Shown here: in pieces, positions 24,938 through 32,428 of the stretch | Position numbering within the stretch: position 1 is the first letter of the stretch | Layout: every line of letters begins with the position of its first letter | Source of the DNA: Bacteroidales bacterium | GTDB taxonomy: Bacteria; Bacteroidota; Bacteroidia; Bacteroidales; TTA-H9 | Direction of reading: 5' to 3' | Length of the DNA: 32,428 nucleotides | Assembly: GCA_028689615.1 (NCBI GenBank) | Contig: JAQVCV010000057.1 | Span: 1 to 32,428, forward strand | Made by a program: the position numbers and the translations under genes | Notes under the pieces: model-generated | Told to the model about the DNA's origin: nothing | Seen by the model: only the letters and a program-made list of their open reading frames with translations | Databases searched by the model: none

Positions 24938-24951
24938 TCAGGATTTCCTGA
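24938..24951. promoter_or_regulatory. Palindrome TCAGGA-TT-TCCTGA next to promoter boxes
   Basis: A 14-bp palindrome abutting the first TAnnTTTG box and over the -33 region of the second. The position is right for a repressor or for autoregulation by the AraC-type product. Confidence 0.4.
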
Positions 24952-24977
24952 TACTTTTGTAGAAGTGCATACCTTTG
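24952..24977 (+). promoter_or_regulatory. Two TAnnTTTG -7 candidates for the TPR-AraC gene
   Basis: TACTTTTG (24952-24959) and TACCTTTG (24970-24977) both fit. The second would start transcription about at the ATG (24983), giving a leaderless or near-leaderless message; the first leaves a leader of about 18 bases. Confidence 0.5.
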
Positions 24978-24982
24978 CACCC

Positions 24983-26680
24983 ATGACCAAACCACGCGAG
25001 TTGCTCGGATTTTGGGTTCCCCCGTTCGTTTTCACCCTGCTGTTCATGATGGCGGGGTTAACAAAAATCCAAGCCGATACAGGCATAGTAGGCAAATCAA
25101 CCCGTGCGGATTCAATTCAAGAAACAACATTAAAAACAACTGTCAGCAAACAATTTAGCAGTCAAATAGATGCAGAAATCCATGCCTACAATCTCTATGC
25201 GAAGCGGGGCGATACGGCAGCAATGGCCCGGTCACTGCACACGATCGGAGCTTTATTCTGCCGGGAGGATCAGTTTGCTATTGGTATCCGCTACTATTTC
25301 AGAGCACAAAACCTGTTTCGTACGCTTGGCGATTCGCTCTGGGTTGCCAATGAATACAACGACATTGCCTTTGCCTATTTGTATTGGGACGACTATAGTA
25401 CCGTGGTGAATTATTACAATCGGGCACTCGCTCTTTACCAACAACTTGACAACCAACAGGAGATAGCCCTTGCCGAAGCCAATCTCGGATTCGTCTATTC
25501 AAAAATGGGACAGCCCACAAAAGCTCTCCTCCACCACCAGAAGGCATACAAAATTTACCTTTTGCTTAACGATACTGCTAATTATGCCAAGATTTACCAC
25601 GGATTGGGTGATGCCTTCCGCCTTTCGGGAAATTATAAACAAGCGCTGAAGTATTTCGCACTGTCAACCCGTTTCGCTCCCTGGTCGGCCAATAAGCTTC
25701 AAATTGGACAAAACCTGCTGAGAGAGGCGGAAATCCTGATCGGGCTCGGGCAATATTCCAAAGCATCCTACCTGCTGGAACGCAGTTACCAGGAATTAAA
25801 AAAACGGCGCAGCGGAAAATGGCTGAAAAACTATTTAGAAGTGAAGGTTAACTTAGCGGAGATCACTGATGATCAGGCAGGAGCCCTCAAAGCCTTGAAA
25901 GCCCTTCGCGTAATCGAAGACAGTCTGTTCGGCCAACGGCAGCAATCTGAAATCACCGGAATGCTGATCGAACACCAAACACGAGAGAAAGAAGAACAAC
26001 TCGCTACCCTGCAAACAAACTTTCAACTTGCTTCGGAACGGATAAGGTTTCGCGACCGGCTCATATTAATCGGATTGGCAGCATTGCTTATCATGTCGCT
26101 GATTGTGATGGCTGTGGTGCAGCAAAGCCGCAAACGCAAAGAAGCCTACCGGATGCTGGTAGAAAAAAACCAGCAATTGCTAAACTTTCAGGCCATCTGT
26201 GTCGAACCCTATACAGTTGAAACGCAGGAAAAAACTGTTGATGACCAAAAAGAATCAAAGGCGGATGACACCCAAATTTATAGCTCCATCGCCCAAGAAA
26301 CCAATGAGGATGCCAGGCTGCTGATCGCCCGTTTAGACCGCCTGATGGAAAAAGAAAAACTCTTCCTGAATCCCACACTTCGACTGACCGACCTTTGCCG
26401 GAAACTAAAAACCAACTCAACCACGCTGAGCCACGCTGTAAATAAGTTGCACAAAAAAAATTTCAACACTTACCTGAACGAATTCCGCATCAGAGAGGCT
26501 CAACATTGCATTGCCCGGGGCGACTACCGGCATCTCAGCATGGATGGCCTGGCCAACAAGGCCGGGTTTTCCAACCGTGTGACTTTCAGTGCAGCCTTCA
26601 AAAAAATAACCGGCGTACCCCCTTCTTTCTACATTCAAACCCTGCAATCGAAGAAACAAGCTTTAGACGACACAGACTAA
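24983..26680 (+). CDS. Membrane-spanning TPR-AraC transcriptional regulator
   Basis: A 565-residue one-component sensor-regulator. A hydrophobic N-terminal segment (about residues 10-28) is followed by tetratricopeptide-like repeats (about 65-300, e.g. GFVYSKMGQPTKALLHHQKAY). One membrane helix (about 358-383, LILIGLAALLIMSLIVMAV) separates them from a charged coiled linker. The AraC-family helix-turn-helix pair (about 466-555) holds LTDLCRKLKTNSTTLSHAVNKLHKK and AGFSNRVTFSAAFKKITGVPPS. An external signal at the TPRs would be passed to DNA in the cytoplasm. The start at 24983 is used; a GTG 18 bases upstream overlaps a -7 box. It is downstream of the secreted FG-GAP protein and may control it, or other targets. 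Confidence 0.9.
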   Translation: MTKPRELLGFWVPPFVFTLLFMMAGLTKIQADTGIVGKSTRADSIQETTLKTTVSKQFSSQIDAEIHAYNLYAKRGDTAAMARSLHTIGALFCREDQFAIGIRYYFRAQNLFRTLGDSLWVANEYNDIAFAYLYWDDYSTVVNYYNRALALYQQLDNQQEIALAEANLGFVYSKMGQPTKALLHHQKAYKIYLLLNDTANYAKIYHGLGDAFRLSGNYKQALKYFALSTRFAPWSANKLQIGQNLLREAEILIGLGQYSKASYLLERSYQELKKRRSGKWLKNYLEVKVNLAEITDDQAGALKALKALRVIEDSLFGQRQQSEITGMLIEHQTREKEEQLATLQTNFQLASERIRFRDRLILIGLAALLIMSLIVMAVVQQSRKRKEAYRMLVEKNQQLLNFQAICVEPYTVETQEKTVDDQKESKADDTQIYSSIAQETNEDARLLIARLDRLMEKEKLFLNPTLRLTDLCRKLKTNSTTLSHAVNKLHKKNFNTYLNEFRIREAQHCIARGDYRHLSMDGLANKAGFSNRVTFSAAFKKITGVPPSFYIQTLQSKKQALDDTD

Positions 26681-26894
26681 CCGCCCGGGTTTGGGAAAAA
26701 CTGTCAAAAACCGTTTGGCTTGAGAGGGTTGGAAATAACCACAACCGCTTCGTTACAATGTCCATAAAGACAAACCTGAATGGAAGGATAATAGCTACAA
26801 AATCCAGAACAAAACATTGTATATCAACAATATAAAGCGGTAAAAATTTATAAATCCTTACCACGATGATGGCGCGAATGTGGAGGGAATGAAG

Positions 26895-26902
26895 TAATCT
26901 TG
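26895..26902 (+). promoter_or_regulatory. Near-consensus -7 element (TAATCTTG) of the lipoprotein gene
   Basis: One base off TAnnTTTG, 33 bases before the ATG at 26935. The rest of the 250-base gap after the TPR-AraC gene shows an ATTGT/ACAAT inverted repeat (about 26816-26831) and no gene. Confidence 0.35.
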
Positions 26903-26934
26903 CATCCACATTTCACTTAAAAACCTATTCGTAT

Positions 26935-27303
26935 ATGAAGAAAATCTTCCCGATTATGCTACTCGCGATACTGTTTACTACAGCGTGCAGCAAGGACGAC
27001 GATACAAAATTGTCGGAAAAAGTTTTGATCAGTTTCATCCTGCAAAATGAACTGTTGTGGCATATCAGCCACGATTACAAAGTTGAAACTACCTCCACCT
27101 CGGGGGAGAGCGTGATGGGAACCGAGAAAACCATCAGCTATTTCGATGTACTGGCTGAAGCACTACCAGTAAAAAACGGATCTACCGTGAAGTTGTACAA
27201 GAATGGAGGATTGCTCTGGACATCCGATCCATTGAAGAAAAGCTGCACCATCACCTACCACGACACCCCTTATGAAGGCGGCGATTACATTGAAATTCAA
27301 TAA
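26935..27303 (+). CDS. Small putative lipoprotein of unknown function
   Basis: A 122-residue protein with a lipoprotein signal (MKKIFPIMLLAILFTTACSK; lipobox Cys18 followed by Ser-Lys-Asp-Asp, so outer-membrane retention or surface export is plausible). The mature part has a beta-strand-rich, charged composition and ends in a YEGGDYIEIQ strand. I do not recognise the family. It lies 15 bases before the barrel gene on the same strand, so the pair is probably an operon. Confidence 0.75.
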   Translation: MKKIFPIMLLAILFTTACSKDDDTKLSEKVLISFILQNELLWHISHDYKVETTSTSGESVMGTEKTISYFDVLAEALPVKNGSTVKLYKNGGLLWTSDPLKKSCTITYHDTPYEGGDYIEIQ

Positions 27304-27318
27304 CCTAAAAAATATTTT

Positions 27319-27903
27319 ATGAAACGCATTTTAATGACCATTCTTCTTCTCACTTCTATGGCACCCGTTTTCGCGCAGAAACCGATTCATATGCACGTTG
27401 GTGGCGGCCTCGCCTTCGGCGATTGGGCCAACATTACTGACGACTGGGAGGAGTCGTGGGGCATGGGTTATCAGGGGAGGCTGCTCATCAACAACGATGA
27501 ATCACGCTTTGCCATCACGCCATCCTACATCTTTTTCCCGATGAACGAATTCTCGTTTACAGAAAGCTATTTCAACACCTCAACATCGGTAACCGTAAAG
27601 CCGGCGATGCACTACATGAATGTGGAAGCAAGCTTTTCGGCAGTAAAAAGCAATACCCTCGATCTTTACCTGCACCTGGGTCCAAGCTTCCTCCTCTATT
27701 CCGAAACAGTAACGGCCAGCAACAACTACTACGAAGGCAGCGGAACAAACAACGAGTTTAAAACCGGTGTCATAGGAGGCGCGGGCGTCAGGCTGAACCT
27801 GGGAAGCCGTTTCGGTGTGTTTGCCGATGCCGGTTACAGTTATATCTCCGATGATTGGGATCAATTACTCATTACCGGCGGAGTGATGGTAAGAGTTTTC
27901 TGA
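27319..27903 (+). CDS. Outer-membrane beta-barrel protein
   Basis: A 194-residue protein with a signal peptide (1-20, ending PVFAQ) and alternating aromatic/hydrophobic strands typical of the small PorT/OmpW-like 'outer membrane protein beta-barrel' families. The last strand ends in an aromatic residue (GGVMVRVF), the usual barrel insertion signal. No plug, TonB box or enzyme motif. Function unknown. It follows the small lipoprotein gene after 15 bases and precedes a long convergent hairpin. Confidence 0.8.
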   Translation: MKRILMTILLLTSMAPVFAQKPIHMHVGGGLAFGDWANITDDWEESWGMGYQGRLLINNDESRFAITPSYIFFPMNEFSFTESYFNTSTSVTVKPAMHYMNVEASFSAVKSNTLDLYLHLGPSFLLYSETVTASNNYYEGSGTNNEFKTGVIGGAGVRLNLGSRFGVFADAGYSYISDDWDQLLITGGVMVRVF

Positions 27904-28081
27904 ACCACTGAAATACTTTACTGAAATACATTGTGATAGAAGAGCTAAAGAATATAAAACTATCCCGGCTGTTTTAAGCTCCTTGTTCTCATCTATTTTT
28001 ATTTTGAAGTTTACATCCATTGCACGGAGCACCATTATTGAGATCGGGCAGTCTTTTCGCGGTTAGAATTACAAATACAAA

Positions 28082-28128
28082 ATAACGCAAGAAGGCCGGA
28101 AACACAGTTTCCTGCCTTCTTGCGTTAT
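28082..28128. terminator. 47-base hairpin between convergent genes
   Basis: 15-bp arms 28082-28096 and 28114-28128 enclose a mismatch and an inner 6-bp stem (GGAAAC 28098-28103, GTTTCC 28107-28112) with an ACA loop. On the minus strand it is followed by a T-rich tract, so it mainly fits termination of the 16-residue-repeat gene; it can also stop readthrough of the barrel gene. Confidence 0.75.
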
Positions 28129-28151
28129 ACAGTTTGAAAAGTTGACGTCGC

Positions 28152-29288
28152 CTACAGCCTTACCCCAACCGAAAAACCGGGATACATCTGTACACGTGTA
28201 TCGCGGTGCACGCGATCGTACACTGTCCAGGGCACGATGGCCGGCGTCAGGGCTTTGCCGGTCTTGTCGGTGGCCTTCGACACCATCACGTTGAAGCTGG
28301 GACCACCGAAGAGGTTCAGGTGGTTTCCTACACGCCAGCTAAAGGTTGCCTGCAAACGGTTGAGCAGGTTGAGACGGTCGGTAAACCATTCGTCTTCATT
28401 CACATGAAAGGACATGGCTTCAAGGGCCAGATCCGATTTCTCGCTCACAGTAATCAGGGTGCCGAAACCGTAGCCCCATCCCCAATTCACCTTATCGTTT
28501 CTGACCGACGCGCCTACCGAGAGTATGTTGTAGAACTGGCGTATGCCTGTCTTGAAACTAACCATGCCGTAGAATGACTCGTTGCTGCTCACTTCAAAGG
28601 CCCGGTAGCCGTCCTTCACGATGCTGAGAAAACCAATGGCGGCGCCGCTTTTCACCGATTTCGACACGTTGATGACTCCGAGTTGAAGCCCTTGCACATC
28701 GCGAGCAACGTTGATAAAACCTGCGATCTGGGCACCTTCCAGATCGCCCTTGGCTACATTGGCAAAACCGGCAATCTGCACCCCTTCAGCCCTGCCATTG
28801 GCCACGTTGGCAAAGCCTGCCACCTGAACCCCGGTGAGGCTGCCATTGGCTACATTGGAAAACCCGGCTCCCTGAAAAGCCACCACGCTATCGGAAACAA
28901 CATTGGCGAACCCGGCAAACTGAGCCCCTTTTACAAACGACTTGTTCACGTTGGCAAAGCCTGCAAACTGGGCTCCTTCGGTGCGTCCCATCACCACGTT
29001 GGCAAAGCCTGAGCCCTGAAACCCTTGCACATCGCCCCTGATGATGCTTCCAAAACCCGAGAACTCGGCACCATCAACCCCGCCCGAATAGCCCCCGAAC
29101 AGGTTCAACGAAATCTTGTTGACGGTATTCCACGACTCCATGCCGTTGGTCCCGACAGGAGTAACAAAACTGATATGAAAGGTGGAGGTGCGCATGGCGG
29201 TTGTGTCGGGATTGGTCTGGCCAGCTACCGCTGAATGGAAAAAAAATAAAACTGAGAGGACTAACAGAGCAAACTTAAGTGTTTTCAT
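28152..29288 (-). CDS. Surface protein with 16-residue tandem repeats (LA_2272-like)
   Basis: A 378-residue exported protein (signal peptide about 1-23, ending AVAGQ). Residues about 75-215 are at least eight near-exact 16-residue repeats of the form GAQFAGFANVxxGxxx (e.g. GVQVAGFANVANGRAE, GAQFAGFANVNKSFVK); the last one or two shrink to 15 and 14 residues. The repeats predict a stacked right-handed beta-helix, and I recall similar repeats in the Leptospira LA_2272-type surface proteins. The C-terminal part (about 230-378) looks like a small outer-membrane barrel ending FSVGVRL. Function unknown. Repeat-number variation between strains is expected from the 48-base DNA units. Confidence 0.8.
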   Translation of the reverse strand: MKTLKFALLVLSVLFFFHSAVAGQTNPDTTAMRTSTFHISFVTPVGTNGMESWNTVNKISLNLFGGYSGGVDGAEFSGFGSIIRGDVQGFQGSGFANVVMGRTEGAQFAGFANVNKSFVKGAQFAGFANVVSDSVVAFQGAGFSNVANGSLTGVQVAGFANVANGRAEGVQIAGFANVAKGDLEGAQIAGFINVARDVQGLQLGVINVSKSVKSGAAIGFLSIVKDGYRAFEVSSNESFYGMVSFKTGIRQFYNILSVGASVRNDKVNWGWGYGFGTLITVSEKSDLALEAMSFHVNEDEWFTDRLNLLNRLQATFSWRVGNHLNLFGGPSFNVMVSKATDKTGKALTPAIVPWTVYDRVHRDTRVQMYPGFSVGVRL

Positions 29289-29658
29289 GATCTATGATTT
29301 AAATAAAGATGAATTTTTATGTTTGCGGTTATGACAAACCAAAAATGAAACACCCCCACCCGGGGATGAAAACTTTTTTAAAGAAACTTTTAAGGACCTC
29401 AAAAACTGCGCTATACCAAACCGGATTAAAGATTCGTTTCTTGTTTCATGTTTCTCGTTTCAGAAGGCTCCCATATTTTCGGAGGTTCGGCATTGAAACA
29501 AGGTCCGTTTACCTCCGGTGAGAAATGTTCGTCCCGCACGGCTTCCGCTATCGGGATCATTGCTCCTAATGGATCGGTGCCGTCACGAAAGGGTTGCCCG
29601 TGAATCGTAAAACGATAGCCAGCAGAAGAACTTCGTGTTCAGTGCAAAAAACTTATTC
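29289..29658. other. Intergenic stretch of 370 bases without a convincing gene
   Basis: A TAnnTTTG match on the + strand (TATGTTTG, 29318-29325) lies inside an imperfect hairpin (ATTTTT and GTTTG arms pairing with CAAAC and AAAAAT, about 29313-29346). It precedes a 58-codon + frame from ATG 29345 that is Lys/Arg-rich and unlike known families; I do not call it a gene. Confidence 0.4.
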
Positions 29659-30333
29659 TCAACTGTCTGCTTTCCGGGAAAAGGGTTGATCGAACCTCTT
29701 ATCGTAAGCATTGTTTTTCTTGAGGTTGCTGTTCCAGTAATAATTGGTCAGTCCGGTGCGGCTCACAATGCTGAATATAAACCTTCCCATGGCTGTCATT
29801 TTATAGGGTCGCCGGAGCTTAGCCCCAATTGCCTTTGAAAAACCGAAATTCGTGGCAAAGTTAACCCCCAATGCTTCAAACCTGCCAAACAGCTTCCGTG
29901 TCATGAAAGGAGGCATCATTTGGATTCCCTCGACGCCCCCTTTTATAATGGTTCCAAGGTATTCGCATTTCATTCTGGCGGTAAATTTCTCGAGATAGCG
30001 CTCGATGTAAATAGAATGGATAGCCTCGGGGAACCCCGACTGAACGATGAACCCCATTTTTTTCGACCCCGAGATCCCCGACCTGGCAATATCTTCAAAA
30101 AACTCTTTTACAATTCCCGGCATCGAATCGGTATAAAGGGGAAATGCCACGATCACGATGTTTGAATCGCGGAAAGCAGTTAGGTGGTCGTCCTTCAATT
30201 TTCTATTTGCCAGATAACTGACAGGAACCGACTCAGGATTTACCCGGTTATAACCGCGCAAAAAGTGTTCGAGAAGTATCTTCGTGTTGCTCTTCTGGTT
30301 TCTTGGAGAGCCGTTAAACAAAACAAATTTCAT
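29659..30333 (-). CDS. Flavodoxin-fold NAD(P)H-dependent oxidoreductase, second of a pair
   Basis: A 224-residue FMN-binding protein. The N-terminus (FNGSPRNQKSNTKILLEHF) is the phosphate-binding loop of the NADPH-dependent FMN reductase/flavodoxin family, and VIVAFPLYTDSMPGIVKEFFEDI is the second flavin-binding segment. The C-terminal 60 residues are basic and not recognisable. The gene starts inside the 3' end of its upstream neighbour (20-base overlap), implying translational coupling. It may reduce quinones, nitro compounds or flavin; the substrate cannot be told from sequence. Confidence 0.82.
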   Translation of the reverse strand: MKFVLFNGSPRNQKSNTKILLEHFLRGYNRVNPESVPVSYLANRKLKDDHLTAFRDSNIVIVAFPLYTDSMPGIVKEFFEDIARSGISGSKKMGFIVQSGFPEAIHSIYIERYLEKFTARMKCEYLGTIIKGGVEGIQMMPPFMTRKLFGRFEALGVNFATNFGFSKAIGAKLRRPYKMTAMGRFIFSIVSRTGLTNYYWNSNLKKNNAYDKRFDQPFSRKADS

Positions 30334-30865
30334 CAATTATATCCTCCGTATTATCGTGGTTTACCAGCCACATGTTTCTCTTTTTGCTGTGAAAGTTAAT
30401 CGCAAACCTGTCATATAAATCGCCGACAATTTTCAGGTCATCCTGATCGGTATCGGGCTCCATCTCCAACAAAAGCCCGAAATCGGGGTATTTCGCGTAG
30501 CGTTTCCTGTGGTGGCATTCACCCTGATTTAGCTCAATGTAAGGATGCAGCAGCACGATCAGCCGATCGGTGATTTTCTTGAGTGCCGAACTTGTAAAAC
30601 CGGCAAGCAAGGGAGACGCAAAAACTACAAAATCGGAATTGATAACCGAGTTGAAGATTTCGCTGCCATCATCGTTGATCGAACACCTGCCCGGAGTCTT
30701 CCACCAGCAATTCCAGCAGCCGGTGCAATAGTGCAAATTCATCGTGTGGAGTGGAAACTGGCTAACCTGATGGTTTGGGCTGATCCCTGCAACAAGCTTC
30801 TCAAGAAAGCGCGACAGTTCGCTTCCCCCCTGACTCATGTCACCATTCAAAATTGTAATTTTCAT
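30314..30865 (-). CDS. Flavodoxin-fold oxidoreductase with Cys cluster (iron-sulfur flavoprotein-like)
   Basis: A 183-residue protein. The N-terminal flavin loop ILNGDMSQGGSELSRF is followed by a Cys motif (CTGCWNCWWKTPGRCSINDD; four Cys in C-x2-C-x2-C-x7-C style). Such clusters occur in iron-sulfur flavoproteins and in NAD(P)H-dependent oxidoreductases with a C-terminal Cys motif. The second flavin segment is VFASPLLAGFTSSALKKITDR. The start at 30865 is set by the MKITILNG strand; an earlier ATG adds a non-conserved stretch. It overlaps the second flavodoxin-fold gene by 20 bases, so the two are probably made together and may work as a two-subunit or consecutive redox system. Confidence 0.82.
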   Translation of the reverse strand: MKITILNGDMSQGGSELSRFLEKLVAGISPNHQVSQFPLHTMNLHYCTGCWNCWWKTPGRCSINDDGSEIFNSVINSDFVVFASPLLAGFTSSALKKITDRLIVLLHPYIELNQGECHHRKRYAKYPDFGLLLEMEPDTDQDDLKIVGDLYDRFAINFHSKKRNMWLVNHDNTEDIIDEICFV

Positions 30866-31579
30866 CGCGCTGAATTTTCGTGTTTCAACCAATGGTTACC
30901 GGATTTAGAGAAACAGCATATGAAAAGATCCCTCCGGCTTGAGAGATCGAACCAATTTAAAGCTGAAAATGAATACATTGAACGCAGCATACCGGATCCG
31001 GATTTACAGCAAAGGTAAAAGTTTTCTTTCAGACAGGAAGCAGTTGCATTACTTCCTGCCTTCGATACATTTTTGACGACTTCGGTAACCTTCAAAAAAC
31101 CAACAATCTAATGGGCAATGAAACACATTGTTGGGTGACCTGATAACCTTCAGAACCCACTCTTTGGTTTGGGAATCTTCTACAGGTACTTCATTCGTAG
31201 CTATTCAGCAAAAAAGGAAATAGCCGCCGTAATTTCGAAGGAAAAGAGGCTGCCCCCCCCTTCATTCACTCAGCAATTTTTTATCTGAATCTCAGAAAAT
31301 GACCTTCATTGGCGCCTCAAACCCGGGTGCTCAATACCCTGATGAGCTTAAACGACCCAAAACCGGGCCACTGCCACACCATGCTCCCCCTGCAATAAAA
31401 AAATCATGTGGCTCAAACCATAATAAAAAATGCTTTAACGGCAACTCGCCTGGGTGGATGGATACGAAAAGACAAAAGCGTCAAGCGAGAACGCCAGACG
31501 CTTTTGCGGTTGTTCAGAATAGAGACAGGTGCCACCCGTCCCTATTTTGTTCCACACCTTGCTCTTGATTGAAAACAGA
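30866..31579. other. Intergenic stretch of about 700 bases
   Basis: I see no gene. It has a perfect 10-base palindrome CCGGATCCGG (30992-31001), two CCGGATTT-containing sites (30898-30906 ACCGGATTT and 30997-31005 TCCGGATTT), a CAGGAAG/CTTCCTG inverted repeat (31034-31058), a run of eight C's (about 31252), and a 34-base hairpin (31473-31506). Confidence 0.5.
31473..31506. terminator. Hairpin after the partial T9SS gene
   Basis: CAAAAGCGTC (31473-31482) pairs with GACGCTTTTG (31497-31506), with an inner GCG/CGC pair around an AGAA loop. It lies about 75 bases past the stop codon of the partial minus-strand gene. On that strand it is followed by only a short T-rich stretch, so termination is plausible but not strong. 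Confidence 0.5.
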
Positions 31580-32428
31580 TTATTCTTTCACTATTTTCGC
31601 TGCAAATACTTCTTTATCCGTGGAGATTCTCACAAGATAAATACCGCGTTCAAAACCGGATAAGTCAATCTCTAAATTAGAATTCTTCATTGATGATGGA
31701 TAATTGATGATTATTTTGCCGGTAATATCAGTGATTTCGATGTTTCTTAGGATCCATTGTCCGCTTTCAATTGTCAATTTACCGCTTGTCGGGTTCGGGT
31801 ATATTGAAATACCGTTTGCGGATGCATCTGAAATCCCGGAAGAGGCAGTGTTCTTAAAAATATAGGCCGAGCCTGCATCCTCAGCATAAGCCCCACCGCT
31901 GGCATCATGGTCTTCCTGGATAGCCCCTACAATGGCATAATCGCTTGAAATTGATACTGACCATCCGAAAAAATCCTCTGCCTCTCTGTCGGAAGCAACA
32001 ATTTTTTGCACCTGCTGCCATGTTCCGGCTGTCATCTTAAAAATATAGGCCGAGCCGGCGTAGTTAGCAAAAGTCCCGCCGTTTGCATCATGGCCTTCCC
32101 ATACAGCCCCTACAATAACATAATCGCCCGAAATGGATACTGAATAGCCGAAAAGATCCTCTGCCTCTCTGTCGGAAGCAACAATTTTTTGCACCTGCTG
32201 CCATGTTCCTGCATTGTTCTTAAAAATATAGGCAGAGCCGGCACGGTTAATAAAAGCCCCACCGCCTGCATCATGGCCCTCGCCAGAAGCCCCCACAATG
32301 GCATAATCGCCCGAAATGGATACTGAAGTGCCGAAAAAATCCCATTCCTCTCGGTCGCAAGCAACAATTTTTAGCACCTGCTGCCATGTTCCTGCATTGT
32401 TTTTAAAAATATAGGCAGAGCCGGCACC
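31580..32428 (-). CDS. T9SS-secreted FG-GAP-repeat protein, 5' partial
   Basis: At least 282 codons of an exported protein, cut by the window end: the frame stays open through base 32428, so the start lies beyond it. The visible N-terminal part is three complete and one partial tandem copies of a 61-residue FG-GAP-like unit (DFFGWSVSISSDYAIVGA ... GSAYIFKNTAGTWQQVQKI). The C-terminal 80 residues are a type A T9SS sorting domain (ISIYPNPTSGKLTI, DITGKII, GIYLVRIST, AAKIVKE). The product is a surface-anchored or secreted propeller-like protein of the kind seen at 21028-24552. Function unknown. Confidence 0.9.
   Translation of the reverse strand, partial: GAGSAYIFKNNAGTWQQVLKIVACDREEWDFFGTSVSISGDYAIVGASGEGHDAGGGAFINRAGSAYIFKNNAGTWQQVQKIVASDREAEDLFGYSVSISGDYVIVGAVWEGHDANGGTFANYAGSAYIFKMTAGTWQQVQKIVASDREAEDFFGWSVSISSDYAIVGAIQEDHDASGGAYAEDAGSAYIFKNTASSGISDASANGISIYPNPTSGKLTIESGQWILRNIEITDITGKIIINYPSSMKNSNLEIDLSGFERGIYLVRISTDKEVFAAKIVKE
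31856..32416. repeat. 183-bp tandem repeats within the partial FG-GAP gene
   Basis: The marker AAAAATATAGGC recurs at 31856, 32039, 32222 and 32405, each exactly 183 bases apart, and flanking sequence is mostly identical. The unit is 61 codons, so copy changes keep the frame. Confidence 0.92.

Noticed and set aside
29345-29521. Small + strand frame (58 codons) after a TAnnTTTG match
   Set aside because: Repetitive DNA (several TTTC/GTTTC runs), basic and unlike a family; no conservation can be judged.
30898-31005. LytTR-like CCGGATTT sites upstream of the flavodoxin-fold pair
   Set aside because: The copies are 99 bases apart, not 21-bp phased, and one is part of a palindrome; likely chance matches.

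Overview
The window looks like a chromosomal segment of a Bacteroidota bacterium (roughly Bacteroidales-like). Supporting signs are C-terminal type IX secretion (T9SS) sorting domains, a small protein with a short Gly/Pro-rich C-terminal sorting-type tail, LytTR/TPR-kinase and TPR-AraC regulators, small outer-membrane barrel proteins, and repeated use of the Bacteroidota -7 promoter element TAnnTTTG, found upstream of at least eight genes. No rRNA, tRNA, IS element, prophage or CRISPR array was found.

Layout. 1-3019: 3' part of a large tricorn-like S41 protease, ending at a clear terminator. 3069-4150: about 1.1 kb without a convincing gene but rich in structure: three 43-bp tandem repeats each carrying a TAnnTTTG box, four 11-bp repeats, several hairpins, an orphan intrinsic terminator, and nested inverted repeats flanked by diverged direct repeats. 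4155-5175: a small TM1266-like protein and truA. 5251-6459: exported nucleotide pyrophosphatase/phosphodiesterase-like enzyme. 6530-10098: a probable DNA-damage island: a DnaQ-type exonuclease fused to a UvrC-like GIY-YIG nuclease, a LexA/CI-like S24 repressor, and a divergent Y-family polymerase, with two spaced GATTA-N5-TAATC palindromes between repressor and polymerase. 10176-12209: eukaryote-type glycogen branching enzyme, convergent with the polymerase gene across a perfect 17-bp terminator stem. 12537-13083: ribbon-helix-helix/MazF toxin-antitoxin pair. 13196-15850: hutI and a DEAD-box RNA helicase. 15903-16883: methyltransferase. 17045-20868: tandem-GNAT acetyltransferase, LytTR response regulator and TPR histidine kinase in one tight operon.

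20869-26680: divergent from the kinase operon is a 1174-residue secreted protein with seven FG-GAP-like repeats, then a small protein with a sorting-type tail, then a membrane-spanning TPR-AraC regulator. The kinase/secreted-protein intergenic region holds three 9-bp direct repeats spaced exactly 21 bp, the known spacing for LytTR regulators, so the adjacent response regulator probably controls the secreted protein. This is the most coherent candidate system in the window.

26935-32428: a small lipoprotein and an outer-membrane barrel, a 16-residue-repeat surface protein, two overlapping flavodoxin-fold genes, and the 3' part of a second T9SS-exported FG-GAP protein built from 183-bp tandem repeats that runs off the window end.

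All assignments come from reading motifs in translated sequence; no database search was run.
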